A DNA stretch of 64,000 bases from Dyadobacter sp. NIV53 (GTDB lineage: Bacteria; Bacteroidota; Bacteroidia; Cytophagales; Spirosomataceae), in NCBI RefSeq assembly GCF_019711195.1, contig NZ_CP081299.1, forward strand, positions 6,916,501 through 6,980,500, in the 5' to 3' direction. Position 1 is the first letter of the stretch; the number at the start of each line of letters is the position of its first letter. This document shows positions 9,138 through 17,084 of the stretch, piece after piece. Below the pieces are notes generated by a model, which was not told where the DNA came from, made no database searches, and was given only the letters and a program-made list of their open reading frames with translations. Made by a program: the position numbers and the translations under genes.

Positions 9138-10025
9138 TTAGATAATATTCATAGTTTGCTCTTTGATCTTTTCCAATTCGTCTTTCATCTGGACAACCAA
9201 ATGCTGAATAGTGGCATCATTGGCTTTTGATCCAATCGTATTGATTTCACGACCGATTTCCTGTGCAATGAAATTAAGTTTTTTTCCATTGCTTTCTGAT
9301 GATTCCAGTGTTTCGGTAAAATAGGTCAGGTGGTTTGCCAATCGGATCTTTTCTTCTGAAATATCGAATTTTTCAATATAATAGATCAGTTCCTGCTCAA
9401 AACGGTTTGGGTCAAAATTGTCATCCGAAAGTAAATCCCTAACCTGTTTTTCCAAACGTTCCCGCACTGCCGGAATACGTAGTTTGTCCTGTTCTGAAAT
9501 ACTGTCCAGCAAAGAACTGATAGTCCCGATATAATCAACAAACTTGTCGGAAGTCATTTTTCCTTCCTGTCCGCGAAAGACATTACATTTCCTGATCGCT
9601 TCCAATACTGCCGTTTTAACCTGTGCCCAGTCATTCTCCCTGCTCGATTCATCTACCGAATCGGTATTATAAGCATTCGGTAATTGTAACGCTACCCGTA
9701 GTAATTCTGTGCCGTCAGGACTTAATCCAAGGTCGGTTGCAGTTTGAGATAAGTCAGCGTAATAAGCTTTTACAAGAGCACGGTTTACTGATGTCGATGC
9801 TACTGCTTTTCCAACAGGCTGAACCGTAAGTGTAAATTCCACTTTGCCACGTTCGAGCGATTGGGTTAAAAGATTTCTTATCTCAATTTCTCTTTCAGAA
9901 TAATTTCTTGGAATACGGCAATATATATCTAAGAACTTTGAGTTAAGCGTTTTAATCTCAACTGTTACGTTTATTGATTCAGATTCGATGTTGGATACAC
10001 CGTACCCGGTCATTGATTTTAGCAT
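9138..10025 (-). CDS. yicC: YicC family endoribonuclease
   Basis: A 295-residue cytoplasmic protein with the family's signature start (MLKSMTGYG), the YicC N-terminal domain to about residue 155, and the C-terminal DUF1732 domain containing RFEQELIYYIEKFDISEE and FIAQEIGREINTIGSKAND. Length is normal. E. coli YicC is a manganese-dependent endoribonuclease acting on small RNAs. The gene lies between pdxA (77 bases upstream) and the alkyladenine glycosylase (4 bases downstream), all on the minus strand, suggesting one transcript. Confidence 0.93.
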   Translation of the reverse strand: MLKSMTGYGVSNIESESINVTVEIKTLNSKFLDIYCRIPRNYSEREIEIRNLLTQSLERGKVEFTLTVQPVGKAVASTSVNRALVKAYYADLSQTATDLGLSPDGTELLRVALQLPNAYNTDSVDESSRENDWAQVKTAVLEAIRKCNVFRGQEGKMTSDKFVDYIGTISSLLDSISEQDKLRIPAVRERLEKQVRDLLSDDNFDPNRFEQELIYYIEKFDISEEKIRLANHLTYFTETLESSESNGKKLNFIAQEIGREINTIGSKANDATIQHLVVQMKDELEKIKEQTMNII

Positions 10026-10102
10026 GTTGATATTACTGAGTTAAAAGTTTAAGGTTTATAAGTTTAAAGTCTAAAAGCCGGATGCTGATAGCCGGCTGAA
10101 AT

Positions 10103-11209
10103 CTAATTAAATCGTTGTTTTCCACCGGATTTGGCAGGATGCTGGCTTTCAGACTGCTGAGGCCTTGATACCAGCGCATTCTTTTCATTTTCGGTATTTT
10201 CAATCCTGAACCGCGAAACATCGCAGGCAAGATAAATAGCCTGTAATAATGAACCTGGTGACGCCTCATTTTTTCCTGCAATATTATATGCAGTGCCATG
10301 ATCCGGTGAGGTTCTTACGATTGGCAAACCTGCGGTGAAATTCACGCCTTCGTTAAAAGCAAGTGTTTTAAAAGGAATTAACCCCTGATCATGATACATG
10401 GCCAGGACTGCATCGTATTTTTTATAAGTTCCTGCCGCAAAAAATCCGTCAGCTGGAAAAGGACCGACAACCAAATTTCCTTTTTCTTTGAAATATTTTA
10501 CAACTGGCTGAATAATATCTATTTCTTCGTTCCCTAAAAGTCCGTTTTCACCTGCGTGCGGATTTAAGCCTAATACGGCTAAACGAGGTTTTTTTATGCC
10601 AAAATCGTCTTTAAGCGACTTTAACATTTGTTCAATTTTAGCAGAAAGTTTTTCAGGTGTAATCTGCGATGTTACCTGGTTAAGCGGTATATGACCAGTA
10701 AGTACGCCAACGCGTAAATCGCCGGATACCATAAACATGAGCGCATCTTCTACTGCAAATTCACTGGCAAAATACTCTGTGTGGCCAGGAAATTTAAATT
10801 CTTCACTTTGAATATTATCCTTATTGATTGGTCCGGTTACAATTGCCGATAATTTGCCAGCTTTAAGATCATCTACGGCGCGTTTTAATGATGATAAAGA
10901 ACCTTGTCCGGCTTCATTTGTTATTTTTCCGGGTGCAGCTTCTGTCTGGTGATCATGCCAGCAAGTAATCACATTGGTAAGTTTTGGATTGGCTTGCTCC
11001 GGTTTCTGGATTCCATGTAATGTCCAATCCTTTATTTCTAATATATTTCTATATTGATTTAATACACGCAAAGAGCCGTAAATAATGGGGGTACATAATT
11101 TAGCTAACTGATTTCCTTCTAATGCTTTAAGAATTACTTCCGGTCCAATTCCATTGTAATCTCCTAACGTAATTCCTATAAATGGTTTATTACTAATCTG
11201 GTCGCTCAT
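10103..11209 (-). CDS. pdxA: 4-hydroxythreonine-4-phosphate dehydrogenase
   Basis: A 368-residue PdxA homologue, which oxidises 4-phosphohydroxy-L-threonine with NAD(P) in the DXP-dependent route to pyridoxal phosphate. Landmarks are IGITLGDYNGIGPEVILKAL at the start, the substrate/metal region PGHTEYFA, LNPHAGENGLLG, and the metal-binding His in YHDQGLIPFK. The last ~25 residues are a polar tail (Gln/Ser/His-rich) beyond the usual family end near 340-345, perhaps a drifted C-terminal extension. It leads the run pdxA, yicC, glycosylase. Confidence 0.94.
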   Translation of the reverse strand: MSDQISNKPFIGITLGDYNGIGPEVILKALEGNQLAKLCTPIIYGSLRVLNQYRNILEIKDWTLHGIQKPEQANPKLTNVITCWHDHQTEAAPGKITNEAGQGSLSSLKRAVDDLKAGKLSAIVTGPINKDNIQSEEFKFPGHTEYFASEFAVEDALMFMVSGDLRVGVLTGHIPLNQVTSQITPEKLSAKIEQMLKSLKDDFGIKKPRLAVLGLNPHAGENGLLGNEEIDIIQPVVKYFKEKGNLVVGPFPADGFFAAGTYKKYDAVLAMYHDQGLIPFKTLAFNEGVNFTAGLPIVRTSPDHGTAYNIAGKNEASPGSLLQAIYLACDVSRFRIENTENEKNALVSRPQQSESQHPAKSGGKQRFN

Positions 11210-11253
11210 GAACTTAAAATGATATTATAACGATTCTTATATGCAATCTATAT

Positions 11254-11261
11254 TACTTTTG
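11254..11261 (+). promoter_or_regulatory. Candidate -7 box for the hydroxyacid dehydrogenase
   Basis: TACTTTTG matches TAnnTTTG exactly, 44 bases upstream of the ATG in the divergent gap with pdxA. A clear -33 TTTG is not visible, so support is positional. Confidence 0.4.
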
Positions 11262-11304
11262 TACAAGTATTCGACTGGCAAGTTACAAAAAATCCCGTGC
11301 TCCT

Positions 11305-12240
11305 ATGAAAATCCTGATAGCAGACTCCATGCATTCTTCTCTTTTCAACATGTTGAAAGGTCAGGGATGGGATTATGCTTACCAACCTGACTTCCGCCGT
11401 CAGGACATTATTGATGCCTTACCAGACTATGATGGCCTTATTATCAGAAGTAAAACGTATGTAGACCAGGAAGTATTGGCTACGGCAAAAAAGCTAAGAT
11501 TTATTGCCAGGGCTGGTGCAGGTTTAGACCTCATAGATTTAAATATTGCAAAGGGGCTGAATATTGAAGTTTTTCATGCCGGGGAAGGAAACCGCGATGC
11601 AGTGGCGGAGCACGCAGTGGGCATGTTGCTCTGTTTGTTCAATAATATTTTAAAGGCCGATAAGGAAATCCGGAACGGGATTTGGGACCGGGAAGGTAAT
11701 CGCGGTGTGGAAATTATGAATAAAACGGTAGGCATTATTGGTTACGGCAATAATGGTGGTGCTACTGCACGCAGACTGAGCGGTTTTGGCTGTAAAGTCC
11801 TGGCCTTTGACAAATACCGTGATAATTATGGAGATGAATATGCAGAGGAAGCTCCTTTGGAACAAATCATGGAGGAAGCTGATATTCTTAGCCTGCACAT
11901 TCCACTATCAGAAGATACCCGGTTTCTAATTAATGAGAGTTTTGTTGAGAAATTTTCAAAACCTTTTTATTTATTAAATCTATCCAGAGGAGAAGTTGCA
12001 CAATTAAATGCAGTTGTGAATGGATTGAAATCAGGTAAGATTAGAGGAGCTTGCCTGGATGTTTTGGAAAATGAAAAAATTAAGAATCTGAGCTCCGGAC
12101 AGCAGGAAGCATTCGATTATCTGCGCGCCTCAGATAAAGTCATTCTCACACCACATATCGGAGGCTGGACGCATGAAAGTTACTATAGGATTAATGAGGT
12201 TTTGGTAAAGCAGATAAAGAACGGGCTGGTAAACGCATAA
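11305..12240 (+). CDS. D-isomer 2-hydroxyacid dehydrogenase (SerA-like)
   Basis: A 311-residue NAD-dependent dehydrogenase without a C-terminal ACT domain. The Rossmann motif is GIIGYGNNGG at about 143-152 with an acidic strand end (AFDKYR). The catalytic Arg is in NLSRGEV (about 224-230) and the catalytic His in LTPHIGGWT (about 284). It oxidises or reduces a D-2-hydroxyacid; 3-phosphoglycerate dehydrogenase is one possibility, but no other serine-pathway gene is adjacent. It is transcribed divergently from pdxA. That is suggestive, because the pathway step before PdxA uses a hydroxyacid dehydrogenase (PdxB, erythronate-4-phosphate), but PdxB is usually longer with a dimerisation domain, so this is only a possibility. 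Confidence 0.88.
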   Translation: MKILIADSMHSSLFNMLKGQGWDYAYQPDFRRQDIIDALPDYDGLIIRSKTYVDQEVLATAKKLRFIARAGAGLDLIDLNIAKGLNIEVFHAGEGNRDAVAEHAVGMLLCLFNNILKADKEIRNGIWDREGNRGVEIMNKTVGIIGYGNNGGATARRLSGFGCKVLAFDKYRDNYGDEYAEEAPLEQIMEEADILSLHIPLSEDTRFLINESFVEKFSKPFYLLNLSRGEVAQLNAVVNGLKSGKIRGACLDVLENEKIKNLSSGQQEAFDYLRASDKVILTPHIGGWTHESYYRINEVLVKQIKNGLVNA

Positions 12241-12258
12241 ATGCCAGAATCCTAAAAA

Positions 12259-12765
12259 CTATTTGGCTTCTTCCTTCAATATTACACTAATATTTCCTGT
12301 GGATTCCAGATAGCAGGTTTTTACCTTTTTATAATCATCAACGTTATTTTCTCTTAATAGCCCGGTCAGCTCTTCTTCATCTATCAATTCTTTTTCCATA
12401 TTCTTGAGTATATAACGGCCGTTTCTTATCAAAAGGATAGGTTCCGGTCTGGCCAGTTTACCGAAAAGGATTTTTTTATAACCCATCCAGTCAATCGCAT
12501 AATCCCAGAATAATAGTGTCATGATTAAAACTGCGCCTTCCGAAATAGAATTGTAGGTACCGGCCATGGCATTTTGGGAGGCATCTGAAATCATCGTGAT
12601 CAACAACAGGTCACTTATACTAAGCTGTCCGGTTCCGCGACGGAAAAGGCGGAAGCATAAATAAATGATCCAATAGGTAATAGTACCTCTTATGCACACT
12701 TCCAGCAACGACTGACTGGGAATGAGCATTCCTTCCCAATCCAGGCTTATAATTTTATCCATCAT
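12259..12765 (-). CDS. DUF421 (YetF/YcaP-like) membrane protein
   Basis: A 168-residue protein with hydrophobic segments at about 28-45, 52-70 and 78-95, followed by a small soluble C-terminal domain (RPEPILLIRNGRY, ELTGLLRENNVDDYKKVKTCYLE) typical of DUF421. Family members are inner-membrane proteins of unclear function, linked in Bacillus to spore and envelope traits. It is convergent with the dehydrogenase, the two stop codons being 18 bases apart. Confidence 0.88.
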   Translation of the reverse strand: MMDKIISLDWEGMLIPSQSLLEVCIRGTITYWIIYLCFRLFRRGTGQLSISDLLLITMISDASQNAMAGTYNSISEGAVLIMTLLFWDYAIDWMGYKKILFGKLARPEPILLIRNGRYILKNMEKELIDEEELTGLLRENNVDDYKKVKTCYLESTGNISVILKEEAK

Positions 12766-12784
12766 AGCGATTTTGAAATAAGTA

Positions 12785-12815
12785 CAAAGCTATATAAACA
12801 AATATGCCGACCAAA
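12785..12815 (-). promoter_or_regulatory. Candidate promoter for the DUF421 gene
   Basis: On the minus strand a TTTG (complement of 12812-12815) is followed after 19 bases by TAGCTTTG (complement of 12785-12792), close to the Bacteroidota TTTG-19-TAnnTTTG arrangement, and ends 19 bases before the ATG. It overlaps the hairpin that may terminate rplY transcription, so readthrough and re-initiation would meet here. Confidence 0.42.
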
Positions 12816-12823
12816 GGTCGGCA
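12797..12823 (-). terminator. Probable terminator downstream of prs-rplY
   Basis: A perfect 8-bp stem, TGCCGACC and GGTCGGCA with an AAA loop, lies 39 bases beyond the rplY stop. On the minus strand it is followed by the T-rich TATTTGTTTATATA. The T-tract is interrupted, so termination may be partial. The same hairpin type could also be a dispersed intergenic palindrome. Confidence 0.5.
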
Positions 12824-12861
12824 CGTTTGCATCTATTAGCCATGAAAAATAAAATACTCTA

Positions 12862-13428
12862 TTATTTACCAATCGTACCACGAAGTGCACGTGGAATTTC
12901 AATTGATGCAATTGGGTTACTTGCCGCTGTCAATATAACATAATTTTCAGCTTTTACCGCACCTACTTTAACGGATTTTCCTAAATCCAAATTTGTAACA
13001 TCTACTTCTACATAGTCAGGAATATTTTCAGCCAGACCTTGTAAGCGCAATTTACGTAATTTTTGGTTCATTTTACCACCACTCATTACGCCAACAGACG
13101 TACCAGTTAATTTTACCGGCACTTCAACTTTAATTTCCTTACCGTCAATGATTTGCAAAAAATCCGCGTGGATCAGCGCGTCATTAACCGGGTGAAATTG
13201 TTTTTCCTGCAAAATGGCATTATAAATAGTGCCTTCAATATTCAAGGTAACATTATATATATCCGGTGTAAAAAGCAATTCACGGAATAACATAGCAGGC
13301 GAATAAAAATGTACTTGCTCGCTACCACCGTACAGCACAGACGGAACATAACCTTGTGAACGAAGTTCCATGGCTTCCGACTTGCCGAGATTCGCTCTTT
13401 TAAACCCTACAATCTCATGCGTTTTCAT
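12862..13428 (-). CDS. rplY: 50S ribosomal protein L25 (general stress protein Ctc type)
   Basis: A 188-residue protein of the long L25/CTC form: an N-terminal 5S-rRNA-binding domain (about 1-95, with VPSVLYGG and HADFLQI) and the C-terminal TL5/CTC beta domain (IPDYVEVDVTNLDLGKSVKV). It binds 5S rRNA at the central protuberance of the large subunit. It follows prs by 37 bases on the same strand, an arrangement common in bacteria, so prs-rplY is probably one operon. Confidence 0.95.
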   Translation of the reverse strand: MKTHEIVGFKRANLGKSEAMELRSQGYVPSVLYGGSEQVHFYSPAMLFRELLFTPDIYNVTLNIEGTIYNAILQEKQFHPVNDALIHADFLQIIDGKEIKVEVPVKLTGTSVGVMSGGKMNQKLRKLRLQGLAENIPDYVEVDVTNLDLGKSVKVGAVKAENYVILTAASNPIASIEIPRALRGTIGK

Positions 13429-13465
13429 AAGAATAATTTATTAAAAAGTTAAAAAAAATTAAAAT

Positions 13466-14410
13466 TTACTTATAATTTATAAATAATGAACTAATAGACT
13501 CGTGATCGCGGATCCGGCCAATTGCTTTTGCAAATATCTCTGCAACTGACAGTACGCGGATTTTATCATTCTGTTGCTTCAATGGAATTGTATCTGTAAT
13601 AATTAATTCTTCCAAAACAGAATTTGCAATATTTTCATGGGCTTTGCCCGACATGATAGCATGTGTACTGATCGCCCTTACAGAATTGGCACCCTTTTCC
13701 AAAATCAGTTCAGCCGCTTTGCATAGTGTACCACCTGTATCAATAAGGTCATCCACCAGTACCACATCCATTCCTTCCACTTCACCGATTACCTGCATGC
13801 TGGCAATTTCATTAGCTCTTTTCCGGTGTTTATCGCACAGGATCATATCCACATTCAGGAACTTAGCAAAATTTCGTGCCCGTGCTGCACCGCCCATATC
13901 AGGAGAAGCAATCAGCAGATTTTTAAGGCCTAAGGATTTGATGTAAGGAACAAAAATAGAAGTTCCTTCCAGGTGGTCTACTGGTAAATCAAAAAAGCCC
14001 TGGATTTGTCCTGCATGTAAATCAATTGTCATCAGGCGGTCAACACCAACTGAGGTAAGCAGATTTGCCACAACTTTCGCTGCAATGGCTACACGTGGCT
14101 TGTCTTTCCTGTCCTGACGTGCATAACCAAAATAAGGAATGACCACAGTAACATAATGGGCAGAAGCACGGCGTGCAGCATCTACCATCAAAAGCAGTTC
14201 AAATAAATTATCTGCGGGAGGAAAAGTTGACTGGATTAAAAAAACGTCACAACCTCTAACCGATTCTTCAAAGCTCGGTGACAATTCGCCGTCACTGAAT
14301 TTTCTCAATGTGTACCCGCCCAGTTCCTTGCCAAAATATCTTGCAATATCCTTCGCGAGGTATTCTGACTGGCTTCCTGAAAATATTTTTACTGTATTAA
14401 ATGAGCCCAT
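13466..14410 (-). CDS. prs: Ribose-phosphate pyrophosphokinase
   Basis: A 314-residue PRPP synthetase, which transfers pyrophosphate from ATP to ribose-5-phosphate for nucleotide, His and Trp synthesis. Diagnostic segments are FSGSQSEYLAKDIA, the flexible loop with RQDRKDKPR, the metal site DLHAGQIQGFFDLPVDHL and the PRPP-binding loop VDDLIDTGGT near residue 220. Length and all motifs are normal. It is the first gene of the prs-rplY unit. Confidence 0.97.
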   Translation of the reverse strand: MGSFNTVKIFSGSQSEYLAKDIARYFGKELGGYTLRKFSDGELSPSFEESVRGCDVFLIQSTFPPADNLFELLLMVDAARRASAHYVTVVIPYFGYARQDRKDKPRVAIAAKVVANLLTSVGVDRLMTIDLHAGQIQGFFDLPVDHLEGTSIFVPYIKSLGLKNLLIASPDMGGAARARNFAKFLNVDMILCDKHRKRANEIASMQVIGEVEGMDVVLVDDLIDTGGTLCKAAELILEKGANSVRAISTHAIMSGKAHENIANSVLEELIITDTIPLKQQNDKIRVLSVAEIFAKAIGRIRDHESISSLFINYK

Positions 14411-14429
14411 GGCTAACTAAAAATTTGCG

Positions 14430-14437
14430 CAAAATTA
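14430..14437 (-). promoter_or_regulatory. Candidate -7 box for prs-rplY
   Basis: The minus strand has TAATTTTG, an exact TAnnTTTG, 20-27 bases upstream of the prs ATG in the 39-base gap after the PAP2 gene. A -33 element would lie inside the PAP2 coding end and was not recognised. Confidence 0.4.
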
Positions 14438-14449
14438 AATAAAAATCGG

Positions 14450-15025
14450 TTAATTACCGAAATACTTAGCTAAAAAAATGAAATACAGCCGGATACATAA
14501 CCATGCCACCAAAATTCCGATCAGTGCTCCGACCAGAATATCCCCAGGATAATGCACACCTGCATACACTCTGCTGTAAGAATAAAGTGCCGCCCAAACG
14601 AGCAAGAGCCACATATAACTCACTTTATCTTTCAGCAATGCAAACCATACACCAGCCACAGCAAAACTGGTACTGGCATGCGAAGAAGCAAATCCGAACT
14701 GGCCACCACAGCCTGTTATTTCATGAACCATTCCAGCCAGATCCGGCTCGTGACAAGGACGAAACCTGTGAAAATAGGGCTTCATGATCCCTGAAGTAAT
14801 CTGATCAGCAAGTGCAACAGCCAAAATAACAGCAACAAAAATGCCAATGGATTTCTTTCCTTCGACTTTTATGGTAATCATAGCCAGAGCCAGATACATA
14901 GGAATCCAGGTGAATTTGAATGTGATCCAATACATCAGCGTATCAGCCCACGGAGCATGCTGGCCATTTAATGCAAGAAGTAACTCCTGGTCGTAGTGAA
15001 TTAGTGAGTCAATTGCTGGTGTCAT
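14450..15025 (-). CDS. PAP2-superfamily membrane phosphatase
   Basis: A 191-residue integral membrane phosphatase with the three PAP2 motifs: KPYFHRFRP (K-x6-RP), FASSHAS (a variant of PSGH, with the catalytic His retained) and SRVYAGVHYPGD (SR-x5-H-x3-D). About five or six hydrophobic segments place the active site at the outer face. Members dephosphorylate phosphatidate, phosphatidylglycerophosphate or undecaprenyl pyrophosphate. Given polysaccharide genes elsewhere in the window, carrier-lipid recycling is conceivable but unproven. Its start overlaps the trpS stop by 4 bases (ATGA), so the two are translationally coupled. Confidence 0.92.
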   Translation of the reverse strand: MTPAIDSLIHYDQELLLALNGQHAPWADTLMYWITFKFTWIPMYLALAMITIKVEGKKSIGIFVAVILAVALADQITSGIMKPYFHRFRPCHEPDLAGMVHEITGCGGQFGFASSHASTSFAVAGVWFALLKDKVSYMWLLLVWAALYSYSRVYAGVHYPGDILVGALIGILVAWLCIRLYFIFLAKYFGN

Positions 15026-15999
15026 GAGCTGAAACCTAGAACTTTTCGTACTTTTCTAATGGTTTGTTGTGCGATGTTACGTGCTTTTTCTTCACCTTCT
15101 GTCAGGATATTTTCCAGTTCAGCCGTGTTTTCCATATAATAATTAAAAATCCGCCTCGGTTCTGCAAACTTTTCAAGTATACATTCGTACAAAGCCTGTT
15201 TGGCATGGCCATAACCATAACCGCCACTTATATAATTCTGGCGCATTGTTTCAATATCCGTTTCAGATGCAAGCAACGAATATAATTTGAAGGTTATATC
15301 GATATCAGGATCTTTGGAATCTTCCAGAGCAGTGGAAGCTGACAGGATTTTCCTGGTTACTTTTTTTAGTTCGTTTTCGGGAAGGAAGATATCAATATAA
15401 TTATGATAAGATTTGCTCATTTTCTGGCCGTCAATACCGGGAATGGTCATTATATGTTCATCGATCTGCGGTTCCGGCAACACCAGTACGTCTTCTCCTG
15501 CAAGCTGGTTGAAACGGCTGGCAATATCTTTGGTCATTTCCAGGTGTTGTTTCTGATCCTTTCCAACAGGAATAATATTGGCATCATAAAGCAGAATATC
15601 AGCCGCCTGTAAAACCGGATAAGTAAAAAGCCCGGCATTCACATCAGCCAGTTTTTCCGATTTTTCCTTAAATGATGTTGCATTGGCAAGCATAGGAAAA
15701 GGTGTAAAACAACTCAGGTACCAAGCCAGCTCAGCATGTTCCTGAACCCTTGACTGGCGCCAGAAAACATTACTTTGATGGTCAAATCCCATTGCCAGAT
15801 ATGCAGCCGCAATAGCCCGTACATATTCACTCCTGTCAGGCCCGCTTTTTAAAGAAACAAGTGAATGCAGATCAGCAATGAAAAAAAATGATTCGTTTTG
15901 TGGATTTTTTGAAAGTTCAATAGCAGGCAGGATTGCTCCTAAAATATTTCCTAAATGCGGTCGTCCGCTGCTTTGAATTCCGGTAAGGATTCTGGCCAT
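15022..15999 (-). CDS. trpS: Tryptophan--tRNA ligase
   Basis: A 325-residue class I aminoacyl-tRNA synthetase. The N-terminus has GIQSSGRPHLGNILGAI, containing the HIGH-like motif (HLGN), and the second signature is KMSKSY (a KMSKS motif) near residue 193. The length matches bacterial TrpRS. It charges tRNA-Trp. The gene overlaps the downstream PAP2 gene by 4 bases. Confidence 0.97.
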   Translation of the reverse strand: MARILTGIQSSGRPHLGNILGAILPAIELSKNPQNESFFFIADLHSLVSLKSGPDRSEYVRAIAAAYLAMGFDHQSNVFWRQSRVQEHAELAWYLSCFTPFPMLANATSFKEKSEKLADVNAGLFTYPVLQAADILLYDANIIPVGKDQKQHLEMTKDIASRFNQLAGEDVLVLPEPQIDEHIMTIPGIDGQKMSKSYHNYIDIFLPENELKKVTRKILSASTALEDSKDPDIDITFKLYSLLASETDIETMRQNYISGGYGYGHAKQALYECILEKFAEPRRIFNYYMENTAELENILTEGEEKARNIAQQTIRKVRKVLGFSS

Positions 16000-16334
16000 T
16001 TAATTATATATGCTTATAAAAATATTATTTGAGCTGGTGTAAATTATTTTGACACAAAGTCAGGAAGACACAAAATAAAAAGACTGAGAATTTTTCAATT
16101 AGTGTCTTAGTACCTTTGTGGCTATTTGTAATTTTTTAATTTATGTAAATCTGCTGTATCTTTTCCTGAATTGCTTTCATTTTTTACCCTTTTCGTTTGA
16201 CAAAAATTGAACGTTCATGACTTTTAATGGATTATCAGTTTTAAAGAAATATCCGAACTCTGAATTGCCAAAATTCGTTAAATTGAATCAGAATAACGTA
16301 TTAAATTTAATTTTTATACTGCTTAATATTTGGA
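16000..16334. other. 335-base divergent intergenic region
   Basis: The gap separates divergent trpS and the DUF2461 gene, so it should hold promoters for both. It is AT-rich and has no credible reading frame. The only structure noted is an imperfect inverted repeat at 16051-16122, listed separately. No exact TAnnTTTG box was found close to either start. Confidence 0.5.
16051..16122. repeat. Imperfect inverted repeat, probably a dispersed intergenic element
   Basis: The segment at 16051-16072 (containing GACACAAAGTC) is roughly complementary to 16101-16122 (containing TTAGTACCTTTGTGGC). About three quarters of positions pair by eye, with a ~28-base loop. Similar 'CTTTGTGGC'-type phrases recur between genes in many genomes, so a decayed dispersed repeat is the likely explanation. 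Confidence 0.35.
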
Positions 16335-17003
16335 ATGGAATTAAAAACACTTGAATTTCTTCGTCAGCTGGTTGAAAACAATAATCGGGAATGGTTTCAG
16401 GAAAACAGAAAAAAATATGATGATGCAAAAGCGGATCTGGCAGATTTAGTGGAGTATCTGATTGCGGAAGTTGGTAAGTTTCAGGACTTGGGAAATTTGC
16501 AGGTGAAAGAATGCATTTTCAGGATAAACAGGGACATTCGTTTTTCAAAAAATAAAACACCTTATAAAAGTAATCTGAGTGCCGGAATTGGTCCGGGTGG
16601 GAGAGGTGCCGGTAAAATTGATTACTATCTGCACATACAGCCTGGTGACCAGTCGTTTTTAGGTGGTGGGATGTGGGATGCCACTTCCGATCAACTGGCC
16701 AGGTTCAGGCAGGAGGTAGATTATAATGCAGATGAGCTCAAAAAGATTATTGAAGACAAAACGTTTCGCGCATTTTATCCGAATATATCTGGCGAATCTC
16801 TCAAAACAATGCCTAAAGGTTACCCCAAAGATCACCCCGAAATTGAGTTGTTGAAAAGGAAACAGCTTTTCTTTGATCATCGGTTTACCGATAAAGAAGT
16901 GACTTCCAAAGATTTTGGTGAAAAGGTTGTAAAAGGTATCGCATTGCTGAAACCTTATATCGATTATATGAATTATGTATTATATGAACAGCCCCGGATT
17001 TGA
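16335..17003 (+). CDS. DUF2461 family protein (TIGR02453)
   Basis: A 222-residue cytoplasmic protein of the DUF2461 family. The family's conserved parts are visible: a start with LEFLRQLVENNNREWFQENRKKY, then FRINRDIRFSKNKTPYKSN, YYLHIQPGDQSFLGGGMW and PRGYP/HPEIELLKRKQL-type sequence. The biochemical role is unknown. Its TGA stop sits inside the first of several GATTTGACAA-type repeats that fill the gap to dnaE. Confidence 0.9.
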   Translation: MELKTLEFLRQLVENNNREWFQENRKKYDDAKADLADLVEYLIAEVGKFQDLGNLQVKECIFRINRDIRFSKNKTPYKSNLSAGIGPGGRGAGKIDYYLHIQPGDQSFLGGGMWDATSDQLARFRQEVDYNADELKKIIEDKTFRAFYPNISGESLKTMPKGYPKDHPEIELLKRKQLFFDHRFTDKEVTSKDFGEKVVKGIALLKPYIDYMNYVLYEQPRI

Positions 17004-17050
17004 CAACTTCTCCATTAAGATTTGACAATTTTTTAAAATTTGTCAAATCT
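16996..17050. repeat. Direct and inverted GATTTGACAA repeats forming a hairpin
   Basis: A copy (GGATTTGACAA) begins at 16996 and contains the upstream gene's stop codon. A second direct copy (AGATTTGACAA) is at 17018-17028 and an inverted copy (TTGTCAAATCT) at 17040-17050. The last two form an 11-bp perfect stem with an 11-base A/T loop. It may attenuate or separate transcription of the DUF2461 gene and dnaE, or be a dispersed palindromic element. Confidence 0.6.
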
Positions 17051-17084
17051 GGGCAAGCAAAACAGCATCAATAAAATTTAAAAT

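Noticed and set aside
16000..16334. tRNA or small RNA in the trpS-DUF2461 gap
   Set aside because: No cloverleaf, CCA end or conserved T-loop was seen; the gap is AT-rich with only a weak inverted repeat.
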